From JAUIAS01 sp030425395 (GTDB lineage Bacteria; Pseudomonadota; Alphaproteobacteria; Rhodobacterales; Rhodobacteraceae): a DNA stretch of 64,000 nucleotides. The notes below the pieces were generated by a model that had not been told where the DNA came from, made no database searches, and saw nothing but the letters and a program-made list of their open reading frames with translations. Location of the stretch: contig CP121336.1 in the NCBI GenBank assembly GCA_043553855.1, positions 1,116,001 to 1,180,000 of the forward strand, in the 5' to 3' direction. This document shows, piece by piece, positions 34,117 to 41,835 of the stretch (position 1 is its first letter; each line of letters starts with the position of its first letter). The position numbers were made by a program, and so were the translations under genes.

Positions 34117-35267
34117 CCAGACTTCCCGATGGTCGCTACGTCGACGACGCTCCATATGACCCGCAAGACGACCTGCAGCGCCTTGAACGCGCCGATATGG
34201 ACGCCCCCGGATGGCTGCTGGTCTGGCGCAAATTCAAGACCCACCGCCTTGGCCTTTTGTCTGGCGTGTTTTTGCTGCTGTCCTACCTGATGCTGCCCTT
34301 TGCCGGTTTTATCGCGCCCTACACGCCCAACGAACGCAACGCCGATTACCTCTATTCCCCGCCGCAAATGGTGAATTTCTTCCACGAAGGCCGGTTCGTG
34401 GGGCCACACGTCTATGCCCGCACTGCGATTGCAGATCTGGAGAATTATCGTTGGAGCTATGAAGAAGATCGCTCAACGCCGATGCCGCTGGAATATTTCT
34501 GCACCGGCGGCAGCTATCGCCTGGCAGGGATCATCAAGACAGACCGGCATCTGTTCTGTGCCCCGGAAGGTGCCACGATCTTTCTGTTCGGGTCGGACCG
34601 GCTTGGCAGGGATGTGTTCAGCCGGATCCTCTATGGCGCTCAGCTTTCTCTGACCGTTGGCCTGATTGGGATCACTGTTTCCTTCATTCTGGGCATCGGC
34701 TTTGGGTCAATCGCCGGCTATTTCGGTGGCAAGGTCGATTGGATCATCCAGCGTGCGATTGAAATTTTGCGGTCGCTGCCAGAACTTCCGCTTTGGCTGG
34801 CCCTGTCCGCGGCGGTACCGTCCAATTGGGGGCCGGTCGCTGTATTCTTTATCATATCTCTTATTCTGGGCATTCTGGATTGGCCCGGGCTGGCCCGCGC
34901 CGTGCGCTCCAAATTCCTGTCTTTGCGAGAAGAGGAATACGTGCGCGCCGCCGAAATGATGGGGGCCTCGTCGGGGCGGGTCATCCGGCGTCACCTTTTG
35001 CCAAATTTCGTCAGCCACCTCATTGCCTCGGCGACCCTGTCGATCCCGGCCATGATCCTGGGCGAAACCGCGCTGAGCTTCCTTGGGCTGGGTCTTCGGG
35101 CACCGGCGGTCAGTTGGGGGGTGATGCTGAACGATGCACAGAACCTCGCATCCATCGAGATCTATCCTTGGACCGCGATCCCCATGCTGCCGATCATCAT
35201 CGTCGTTCTTGCGTTCAACTTTCTGGGCGACGGATTGCGAGACAGTCTGGACCCTTACGAACAGTGA
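34113..35267 (+). CDS. yejE: Oligopeptide ABC importer permease 2 (YejE-like)
   Basis: 384 aa. A long N-terminal extension with a periplasmic insert between helices 1 and 2 (about residues 65-150) is followed by the usual permease core. The EAA loop is VRAAEMMGASSGRVIRRHLLPN, and GADRLGRD-type sequence (FGSDRLGRDVFSRI) marks the OppC/YejE group. It forms the translocation pore with YejB and closes the operon. Confidence 0.92.
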   Translation: MTRLPDGRYVDDAPYDPQDDLQRLERADMDAPGWLLVWRKFKTHRLGLLSGVFLLLSYLMLPFAGFIAPYTPNERNADYLYSPPQMVNFFHEGRFVGPHVYARTAIADLENYRWSYEEDRSTPMPLEYFCTGGSYRLAGIIKTDRHLFCAPEGATIFLFGSDRLGRDVFSRILYGAQLSLTVGLIGITVSFILGIGFGSIAGYFGGKVDWIIQRAIEILRSLPELPLWLALSAAVPSNWGPVAVFFIISLILGILDWPGLARAVRSKFLSLREEEYVRAAEMMGASSGRVIRRHLLPNFVSHLIASATLSIPAMILGETALSFLGLGLRAPAVSWGVMLNDAQNLASIEIYPWTAIPMLPIIIVVLAFNFLGDGLRDSLDPYEQ

Positions 35268-35406
35268 ACGACCGCACCAAACGACAAACAAACATTCTGG
35301 GCTCTGCCCGTCCCGTTTTCGGGAACCAACGGGGATAATGGCGGTAAGGGAAAACCACTTTGAAAGTCAGGCCCGCGCGCCTGCTTCTTTCTCGTGCCAA
35401 ATACCC

Positions 35407-35434
35407 CCGCCGGAGGCGGTCCGGCGTTAACGCC
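35407..35434. terminator. Two adjacent hairpins between convergent yejE and moeA
   Basis: CCGCC-GGA-GGCGG (35407-35419) is followed by the perfect palindrome GGCGTTAACGCC (35423-35434) and TTTCGT. They lie in the 178-bp gap between convergent stops and probably terminate one or both transcripts. Nothing else is recognisable in that gap. Confidence 0.5.
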
Positions 35435-35445
35435 TTTCGTGCCGG

Positions 35446-36699
35446 TCAGATGCCAAAGGACGACCACGGGATATAGCGCACCGTGTCACCCGTGCGGATG
35501 TGACAGGCCTCGTCCCCAAGTTCGACAAGCCCATCGGCCCAACTCAGGCCGCTGATCCGCCCCGATCCTTCGGACTTGAAAACCTCGGCCCGGCCATCAC
35601 GGACGCGGGCGCGCAGAAACTCGCGGCGGCCAGCCTTCTTGTTTTTTTCAAAGGCCGCCGGGATATCGAAGCCCACCGGACTGGTCCAATGTGCCCCGGC
35701 GAGCAGATGCAGGGCAGGACTTGCGAAAACAGCCGTGCAGACCATCGCTGCTACCGGGTTTCCGGGCAGCCCAAAGACCGGCGTTCCCTGCCATATACCC
35801 AATGCGAGCGGGCGGCCCGGCTTCACGGCGACCCGCCATTCCTGCATGGCACCCGCGTCACGCAGCAACGCCGAAACGTGATCTTCATCCCCTGCCGAGG
35901 CACCACCGCTGGTCAGGATCGCGTGGCACTGGCCCGCCGCGCGATCGAGCGTTTCGCGCAACCGCTCACGATCATCAGGCACACGCCCCATATCGTGGGC
36001 CTCGAATCCCATCCGGTGCAGCATCGCCAGCAGTAGCGGGCGATTGGCGTCGAATATCTGTCCCGGGCCAGCCGACGCGCCCGGTTCGACAATTTCGTCC
36101 CCGGTTGACAGGACCGCCACCCTGAGCCGTTCGCGCACGGGCAGTTGCGCCAGTCCAGTCGCCGCGGCGAGGGCCAGATCTGCGGGCGTCAAAACGCGCC
36201 CGGCTGTCAGAATGACATCCCCGCGCGCAGCGTCTTCTCCTGCCTTACGGGTGTTCGCCCCTTGCTTGAGCGGACCGTGGAAGGCCACGTGCTGGCCGTC
36301 GGTGCTGGTATCTTCATCTAGAACAACCGTATCGACGCCATCGGGCAGCGCCGCGCCGGTCAACACGCGGACAGCCTTGCCCGCCGGGACGGTTCCGCCA
36401 AAGGGCACGCCCGCGGCTGCGCGCCCCGGCATCAGGGGCAGCGTGTAGGTGCCTTCGGAAACACCACCGCCAAAGCCATAGCCATCCACCGCAGTGTTGG
36501 GTTGTGGCGGGTTTGATCGTTCAGCGGCCACGTCGCGGGCAATTACCCGGCCCAACGCTTGATCAAGGGGCACGGTTTCTTCTGAAGTGACGGCAGACAA
36601 ACGGCGCTGCAGCAGGGTCAACGCTTCATCGACCGGGGTCCAGTCTACCCCTGCGGGCAGGGCAAAACAATCGTTGCGAAGCGGCGGCGGCGTGATCAT
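35446..36699 (-). CDS. moeA: Molybdopterin molybdenumtransferase MoeA
   Basis: 417 aa from the ATG at 36697-36699 (MITPPPLRNDCF). It inserts molybdate into adenylylated molybdopterin. Conserved blocks: PNTAVDGYGF near the N-terminus, STGDEIVEPG, and the catalytic loop TSGGASAGDEDHV. It is the last gene of the leftward fdhD-mobA-mobB-moeA cluster, 81 bp after mobB, and may have its own promoter. Confidence 0.93.
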   Translation of the reverse strand: MITPPPLRNDCFALPAGVDWTPVDEALTLLQRRLSAVTSEETVPLDQALGRVIARDVAAERSNPPQPNTAVDGYGFGGGVSEGTYTLPLMPGRAAAGVPFGGTVPAGKAVRVLTGAALPDGVDTVVLDEDTSTDGQHVAFHGPLKQGANTRKAGEDAARGDVILTAGRVLTPADLALAAATGLAQLPVRERLRVAVLSTGDEIVEPGASAGPGQIFDANRPLLLAMLHRMGFEAHDMGRVPDDRERLRETLDRAAGQCHAILTSGGASAGDEDHVSALLRDAGAMQEWRVAVKPGRPLALGIWQGTPVFGLPGNPVAAMVCTAVFASPALHLLAGAHWTSPVGFDIPAAFEKNKKAGRREFLRARVRDGRAEVFKSEGSGRISGLSWADGLVELGDEACHIRTGDTVRYIPWSSFGI

Positions 36700-36780
36700 T
36701 TTGCGGTCCCTTTCATCTCTTCGGGTCGTCGATCCGGACGCGCCGTGCCCCTTCGGGACATGGCCCATACGGTCAGGTCA

Positions 36781-37275
36781 TCAGGTCAGCCCGACCTCAG
36801 CCAAAATAAAATCTGCGATCGCGCGCGTGTCATTCAGATCGAAAACCGGACGATCAAGTTCCAACGGTCCGTCTGATGCAACCGCGCGCACGGTTGGATC
36901 GTTGGGGGCGATCAGGGGATTATTGGTTTCCGCCCGAAACGCTTCGATCTTTGGATGGGAATCGCGTTTGTAACCTTCGATCAGAACCATATCCACAGGG
37001 GCGAGGTGAGCCAGAAGATCGCTCAGCGCCGGTTCGTCTTCGTCGCGCAGCTCATGCATCAAGGCAAAGCGATTGCGCGACGCCAACAGCACTTCTGTGG
37101 CACCCGCCTCGCGATGGCGGTAACTATCGCGGCCCGGATGATCCACGTCAAAACTGTGATGGGCGTGTTTGACCGTGGAAACCCGGTAGCCGCGCGCAGT
37201 AATCTCGGTCACAAGCCGTTCCATAAGGCCGGTCTTGCCCGCGTTCTTCCACCCGATGACGCCGTAAATTCTCAT
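36781..37275 (-). CDS. mobB: Molybdopterin-guanine dinucleotide biosynthesis adaptor MobB
   Basis: 164 aa GTP-binding protein with P-loop GWKNAGKTGL and a switch-like KHAHHSFDVDHPGRDSYRHREAGA block. It assists MobA in attaching GMP to the molybdenum cofactor. Its start overlaps the mobA stop by four bases. Confidence 0.93.
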   Translation of the reverse strand: MRIYGVIGWKNAGKTGLMERLVTEITARGYRVSTVKHAHHSFDVDHPGRDSYRHREAGATEVLLASRNRFALMHELRDEDEPALSDLLAHLAPVDMVLIEGYKRDSHPKIEAFRAETNNPLIAPNDPTVRAVASDGPLELDRPVFDLNDTRAIADFILAEVGLT

Positions 37276-37892
37276 GCTGTGCCTTTCAGCATTTCCTGCG
37301 CCGCGACGAGGTCGTCGGGCGTGTTGACGTTAAAGAACGGGTCGATGCCACCTGTGGGAAATTCCACGGTTCGTCCGTCATGGGAATCGGTCCAGAGCAC
37401 CACCTTGCGTAACCCGTCAGCGAGTGCGGCACGCAGATCATCCGCCAGCGCCACCGGCCAAAGGCCAAACGTCGGGTGCCGGTTCAGGCGTCCATCTTCG
37501 GCGCGCGTCGCCGCAAGGACCAACGGATGCATCATGCCTTCGCCCGCTTGCAAGAGGCGAGGCACCAGATCGCATGGAAAGAACGGGGTATCTGCCGCTG
37601 CGGTCACGATACTGCTGGCCCCGTTGGCGCGGGCCCAATCCAACCCTGCCAGCACCCCGGCCAGCGGCCCGGCAAAGCCGCCAATACTGTCGGCCACCAC
37701 AGGCAGGCCATGGTCTTTGAAACGGGCAGGATCACCATTTGCGTTGATTGCCAGACCATCCACCTGCGGTCCGAGCCGGTCAATGACACGCGAAAGGATC
37801 GTCGCCCCTCCGAGATCAAGAAGCCCCTTGTCTCCACCGCCCATGCGCCGCGACAGGCCACCGGCAAGGATCACTCCGAAAGGTTGCGTCAT
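37272..37892 (-). CDS. mobA: Molybdenum cofactor guanylyltransferase MobA
   Basis: 206 aa. The nucleotidyltransferase signature LAGGLSRRMGGGDKGLLDLGG is near the start, and the metal-binding AADTPFFPCDL block follows. It makes the MGD form of Moco used by DMSO-reductase-family enzymes such as formate dehydrogenase. Two adjacent ATGs (37895 and 37892) are possible starts; upstream codons to 38021 overlap fdhD and are rejected. Confidence 0.93.
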   Translation of the reverse strand: MTQPFGVILAGGLSRRMGGGDKGLLDLGGATILSRVIDRLGPQVDGLAINANGDPARFKDHGLPVVADSIGGFAGPLAGVLAGLDWARANGASSIVTAAADTPFFPCDLVPRLLQAGEGMMHPLVLAATRAEDGRLNRHPTFGLWPVALADDLRAALADGLRKVVLWTDSHDGRTVEFPTGGIDPFFNVNTPDDLVAAQEMLKGTA

Positions 37893-37896
37893 CATC

Positions 37897-38811
37897 TCAG
37901 CGTGCCGCGCTCTTGCGGCCATGTTTGCGGTCCTCATCCGGGACCTTGGCCGGATCGGCATCGCGGACAAGACGGTCTTCCCCGGACAGGCACACAAATC
38001 GCTGGCCGCGCATCCGCCCAATCAGCGTCAGCCCCACTTCGCGGGCGATTTCGACCCCCCATGCGGTAAAGCCAGACCGCGATGCCAGCACCGGGATACC
38101 CATCATTGCGGTCTTTATCACCATTTCCGATGTCAGGCGGCCAGTGGTATAGAGAATTTTGTCGTCTGCCCGGCTTTGGTTGCGCAGCATCCAGCCGGAA
38201 ATCTTGTCCACCGCGTTATGGCGTCCGACATCTTCCATATAAACCAAGGGGCGATCCTGCTGACACAGCACGGTGCCATGGATTGCACCGGCCTCAAGAT
38301 AAAGCGACGGGGTGCGGTTGATCTTGGCCGAAAGGCTGTAAAGCCATGACGTCTTCAATTCGGCAGCAGGAAGCTTGACCGCATCCAGCCCGTCCATCAT
38401 GTCGCCGAAAACGGTGCCGACTGCGCAGCCGCTGGTGCGCGTCTTTTTCTTGAGCTTTTCTTCATAGCTCGTCTCACGTTCCGTGCGCACCACAACCGTT
38501 TCCAGTTCCTCGTCATAGTCGACGCCAGTGATCACATCATCGTCGCGCAACATGTGCTGATTGCGCAGAAAGCCCAGCGCCAGATACTCCGGGTAATCGC
38601 CTATGGTCATCGCAGTGACGATTTCCTGACTGTTCAGGAATATCGTCAGAGGACGTTCTTCGACCACGGAAATTCGGGTCAATGCGCCGGTCTGATCCGT
38701 GCCTTCGATTGACCGCGTCAATCGCGGGGCTGCCGGATCAGGCGCAATGATGTAATCCGCCGTATCTTCCCGTTTGCCCAATTGCATCCCTCCGCCATCA
38801 ACAATAGTCAC
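37897..38811 (-). CDS. fdhD: Formate dehydrogenase accessory sulfurtransferase FdhD
   Basis: 304 aa from GTG 38811, or 296 aa from ATG 38787. The ATG directly abuts GGAGGG and so has poor spacing, while the GTG lacks a clear site. FdhD transfers sulfur from IscS to the Mo-bis-MGD of formate dehydrogenase. Blocks RPLTIFLN, GDYPEYLALGFL and DVGRHNAVDKI are typical. The flexible loop has a single Cys (Cys129, SGCAVGT) where E. coli has CxxC. It heads the Moco gene cluster; the dehydrogenase itself is outside the window. Confidence 0.92.
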   Translation of the reverse strand: MTIVDGGGMQLGKREDTADYIIAPDPAAPRLTRSIEGTDQTGALTRISVVEERPLTIFLNSQEIVTAMTIGDYPEYLALGFLRNQHMLRDDDVITGVDYDEELETVVVRTERETSYEEKLKKKTRTSGCAVGTVFGDMMDGLDAVKLPAAELKTSWLYSLSAKINRTPSLYLEAGAIHGTVLCQQDRPLVYMEDVGRHNAVDKISGWMLRNQSRADDKILYTTGRLTSEMVIKTAMMGIPVLASRSGFTAWGVEIAREVGLTLIGRMRGQRFVCLSGEDRLVRDADPAKVPDEDRKHGRKSAAR

Positions 38812-38821
38812 CTGTGGTAAC
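38807..38821. promoter_or_regulatory. Imperfect palindrome in the fdhD/azlC divergent gap
   Basis: GTCACC-TGT-GGTAAC (five of six arm pairs match) lies in the 23-bp gap and overlaps the GTG start of fdhD. It could be a regulator site shared by both genes, but the gap is too small to hold full promoters for both unless fdhD starts at 38787. Confidence 0.35.
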
Positions 38822-38834
38822 TTAGGGGCTTTGC

Positions 38835-39551
38835 ATGACTTCCTCCACTCCGAAATCAGCGTTCTGGTCGGGCTTTGCGGCTGGATTGCCTTTCACCTTT
38901 GTGGTTTCGCCAATCGGTGTTCTGTTTGGTGTTCTTGCCACAGAGGCCGGTCTGGATGTGGTGGAAACCTTGATGTTTTCTATCATGGTCATCGCAGGAG
39001 CAGCACAGTTCACCGCTTTGCAATTGATGCAAGACAGCGCGCCAACAGTCATCGTGTTGGCGTCTGCCCTTGCGGTTAATTTGCGCATGGCGATGTATTC
39101 CGCCGCGCTGACCCCGCATCTGGGGGCGGCCCCGATGTGGAAACGGTCCATCATTGCCTATTTTCTGGTGGATCAATCCTTTGCCTGCTCAATGGCAGAA
39201 TATGAACGGCAGCCCGACATGACATTGGGAGCCCGCATCGCGTTCTTTGCGGGGACCGTCACACCGGTCTGCCCGCTGTGGTATGTCTGCACGCTGGCGG
39301 GCGCGCTGATCGGCACCCGCATTCCCGAAGCATATGCGTTGGATTTTGCGGTCCCGATCACCTTTTTGGCGCTGGTTACGCCGATGCTGCGCACCATGGC
39401 CCATGTCGTGGCAGCGCTGGTGGCGATTGTTGTGGCCCTTCTGGGCGCGGGCATTCCATTCAACCTTGGCCTGATCGTTGCGGGGGCCGCAGGAATGATG
39501 GCGGGTGCCCGGACCGAGCTGTGGATGGAACGCAAGGGCATGGCGATATGA
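38835..39551 (+). CDS. azlC: AzlC, large subunit of a branched-chain amino acid exporter
   Basis: 238 aa, about seven hydrophobic helices. The core MFSIMVIAGAAQFTALQLM and NLRMAMYSAALTPHL is diagnostic of AzlC/YgaZ. With AzlD it exports branched-chain amino acids or their analogues. An AGGGG site precedes the ATG. It overlaps azlD by four bases. Confidence 0.92.
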   Translation: MTSSTPKSAFWSGFAAGLPFTFVVSPIGVLFGVLATEAGLDVVETLMFSIMVIAGAAQFTALQLMQDSAPTVIVLASALAVNLRMAMYSAALTPHLGAAPMWKRSIIAYFLVDQSFACSMAEYERQPDMTLGARIAFFAGTVTPVCPLWYVCTLAGALIGTRIPEAYALDFAVPITFLALVTPMLRTMAHVVAALVAIVVALLGAGIPFNLGLIVAGAAGMMAGARTELWMERKGMAI

Positions 39552-39892
39552 GCGGAGCGCTGGCCGATCTGGACCGGGGTGCGCTCTGGGTCATAATCCT
39601 CGGGCTGGGTCTGGGCAGCTTCCTGCTGCGGTTCCTTTTCCTTGGCATGATCGGAAACAGAAAGTTGCCCGACTGGGTCCTGCGGCACCTGCGCTATACC
39701 GCCGTGGCTATATTGCCCGCTCTGGTGGCACCACTGGTGCTGTGGCCCGATGCCACCGGCGGCACGCCCGATCCTGCAAGATTGACAGCGGCAGCAGTTA
39801 CCATAGCGGTTGGCGTATGGCTCAAAAACGTGATCGCCACCGTCCTGTGCGGTGCGGCAACGCTTTACCTGATGCTCTATGTGATTGGCTGA
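39548..39892 (+). CDS. azlD: AzlD, small subunit of a branched-chain amino acid exporter
   Basis: 114 aa with four helices. The segment GSFLLRFLFLGMIGNRKLPDWVLRHLRYTAVAILPALV is characteristic of AzlD/YgaH. The ATG at 39548 overlaps the azlC stop (ATGA), so the pair is translationally coupled. Confidence 0.9.
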   Translation: MSGALADLDRGALWVIILGLGLGSFLLRFLFLGMIGNRKLPDWVLRHLRYTAVAILPALVAPLVLWPDATGGTPDPARLTAAAVTIAVGVWLKNVIATVLCGAATLYLMLYVIG

Positions 39893-39896
39893 CCTG

Positions 39897-40499
39897 TCAG
39901 CTTTCGTTCAGATTTTCCAGCGCCTGCTGCAAATCCGGGCTGTCATCTTCGCGGTAGGTCGTGGTGACCACGCCCGGTATCTTGCCGAACTCAGTCATCA
40001 AATCCTTGGGATAAAAGGTCGTTTTGATGTTCTCGAACCCCGGAACGCGAGACAACAGCGTCGACGTGGAGTTTGTGCAATAAGCCGAAGGCACCGGGCC
40101 CGCCTCACGGGCCAGTGCAAAGGCGGCCTCTGCCTGCTGAGGATCGACCTCAAGCGTTTGAATCACAACCCGATAGGTCGAGCGCGCATGTGCGCCGACA
40201 TACGCCTTTTCGACAGCCGGGGTGATGCCATAAAGCAGATCGTTCTGTTCCGGGGCGCGCTCGTAAAAAAACGACCCCGCGGGATCGAACAAAACCCGCT
40301 GCGACGCATTGATCAAAAGGCCGGTGTGTGCGCCCGCATCTGTGCGATTACTGAGCACAGTAAACAGCGTCAGGCTACGCGGTTCGCGATCACTATAACT
40401 GAAGCGTGCAACCGTTTCCTCATCCGCAACATGAGATTCGGGAGCCGCACAAGCAGCAAGTCCCAGAAGCAGGGCAAGAAGAACGATCAGGCGACGCAC
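39897..40499 (-). CDS. Lipoprotein with possible permuted NlpC/P60-type hydrolase fold
   Basis: 200 aa. The signal ends LLLGLAAC with the lipidated Cys at 17. Two motifs, GAHTGLLINASQRVLFDPAGSF and AYCTNSTSTLL, give a His then a Cys in the order seen in circularly permuted NlpC/P60 (YiiX/LRAT-like) thiol hydrolases; this is recognition by eye. It is envelope-bound. It is convergent with azlD and 16 bp downstream of the small oxidase subunit gene in the same direction. Confidence 0.7.
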   Translation of the reverse strand: MRRLIVLLALLLGLAACAAPESHVADEETVARFSYSDREPRSLTLFTVLSNRTDAGAHTGLLINASQRVLFDPAGSFFYERAPEQNDLLYGITPAVEKAYVGAHARSTYRVVIQTLEVDPQQAEAAFALAREAGPVPSAYCTNSTSTLLSRVPGFENIKTTFYPKDLMTEFGKIPGVVTTTYREDDSPDLQQALENLNES

Positions 40500-40515
40500 C
40501 GGCGGCGGTTCCGGA

Positions 40516-40650
40516 TCAGGTGATGAAGATCGCCATCAGAATGACCAGAACCAAAAGGAAAACCACAGTGTAGGTGGTCCACTTCATGAAACCGTCAAAG
40601 GTTTCGGTCTGGGTCTTGATGTCCATTTCGCCGTGCTTGTGTTCAGCCAT
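40516..40650 (-). CDS. aa3-type cytochrome c oxidase subunit IV (44-residue micro-protein)
   Basis: The 44-aa product begins MAEHKHGEMDIKTQ and continues TFDGFMKWTT into a single C-terminal helix ending IFIT, the standard shape of Rhodobacter/Paracoccus aa3 oxidase subunit IV. AGGAAG precedes the ATG at 40648-40650. It is a structural subunit of the proton-pumping terminal oxidase, and in this group is usually encoded away from the main cta genes. Confidence 0.9.
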   Translation of the reverse strand: MAEHKHGEMDIKTQTETFDGFMKWTTYTVVFLLVLVILMAIFIT

Positions 40651-40786
40651 CTGAATACTTCCTGTTCGCGTGTTTCGGACGGCTGATTAGCGGATTCCCT
40701 CAGCGGTGTCACGACGTCAAAAACGCACAAGCGCATGACTGCGACAAACTGCTTGCGGAACCCGTCAACCGCTCCGGATTATCAAA

Positions 40787-41833
40787 CTATTTTCCCGAAC
40801 GCGTGTAAAGGTAAGTCCCTGCCGCGTCCAGTTCCCGTGTCGCGCGCCCTTCCTGATAGAGGTGGCTGACATGGGCAATCGCTTCGACCAGAGCCAGACC
40901 GTATTCTGCTTCACCAATCTTGCGCTTGAACAGCGGGGTAAAACAATCCCCGGCGCTTTTGGGTGTATCAAGATAATCAACCAAACGCTTGAGCGCGCCG
41001 TGATGATTTTCAATCAGTTGGTGCAGCCGGAACGGAAGCCCCGTAAACGGCAATTTGTGCCCACCAAGGACAAGTTGATCGCCTCGCGCAAGAAGCGAGA
41101 GACGTTCGCAGGCCTCCAGCCATTCGCCAACAGGGTCGGCCATGGGTTCGGTGGGATAAACGCCGATGTTCGGGCTGATCGACGACAGGATCTGATCCCC
41201 CGAAATTACAAGATTGTCGTCACGGCTCCAGAATGTTGCGTGTTCCGGGGCGTGACCGTTTCCGATATGCACGTCCCAATCGCGCCCACCTATGCGGATC
41301 ACGTCATCCTGCTTGATCCGGGTGAAGCCCAATGGCAAATCCGCAACCACATCTGCAAAATTGAACGGCTTTTCCGTCATGCGTTTTTGCAGGATTTCCT
41401 CGGACATGCCTGCAGAACGATAGAATGCGATGGTTTCCGGCGGTAGCACGGTCTGCTTGTCCAGCATCAGCATCCTGCCCAACAACCACGCGGTGCGGGT
41501 GGTCACCAGTTCACTACCGAACTCCTGTTGAAACCAACCCGCCAACCCGATGTGATCGGGGTGATGATGCGTGACAATGACACGACCGACCGGTTTCCCG
41601 GCCAACGGGCCCTGCAACAACGATTGCCAGATATTCCTCGTCTTGCCGGTATCGAAACCAGTGTCGATGATCGTCCAGCTATCCCCGTCGTCAAGCGCGT
41701 AAACGTTGACGTGGTCCAGCCGCATTGGCAGCGGCAGCCGCATCCACAGCACGCCATCGGCGACTTCTATCGCTTGCCCTGCCTCGGGTGGCGTTTCCCA
41801 GGGATACCGCAACCCTTGCATATGTCCGTCCAT
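40787..41833 (-). CDS. MBL-fold metallohydrolase
   Basis: 348 aa. The dinuclear zinc motif THHHPDHIGLAG (residues 88-99) is complete, with further ligands in IGNGHAPEH and the Asp of ISGDQILSSI. The C-terminal winged-helix-like extension of about 100 residues matches the LACTB2/CsmG-type hydrolase group. Possible activities are thioesterase, lactonase or nuclease-like. It directly follows the acyl-CoA dehydrogenase in the same direction, with two bases between them, suggesting a role in acyl-thioester degradation. Confidence 0.85.
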   Translation of the reverse strand: MDGHMQGLRYPWETPPEAGQAIEVADGVLWMRLPLPMRLDHVNVYALDDGDSWTIIDTGFDTGKTRNIWQSLLQGPLAGKPVGRVIVTHHHPDHIGLAGWFQQEFGSELVTTRTAWLLGRMLMLDKQTVLPPETIAFYRSAGMSEEILQKRMTEKPFNFADVVADLPLGFTRIKQDDVIRIGGRDWDVHIGNGHAPEHATFWSRDDNLVISGDQILSSISPNIGVYPTEPMADPVGEWLEACERLSLLARGDQLVLGGHKLPFTGLPFRLHQLIENHHGALKRLVDYLDTPKSAGDCFTPLFKRKIGEAEYGLALVEAIAHVSHLYQEGRATRELDAAGTYLYTRSGK

Positions 41834-41835
41834 CC

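Noticed and set aside
32929..34155. 408-codon open frame opposite yejA/yejB
   Set aside because: Antisense to membrane protein codons; typical charge-rich shadow.
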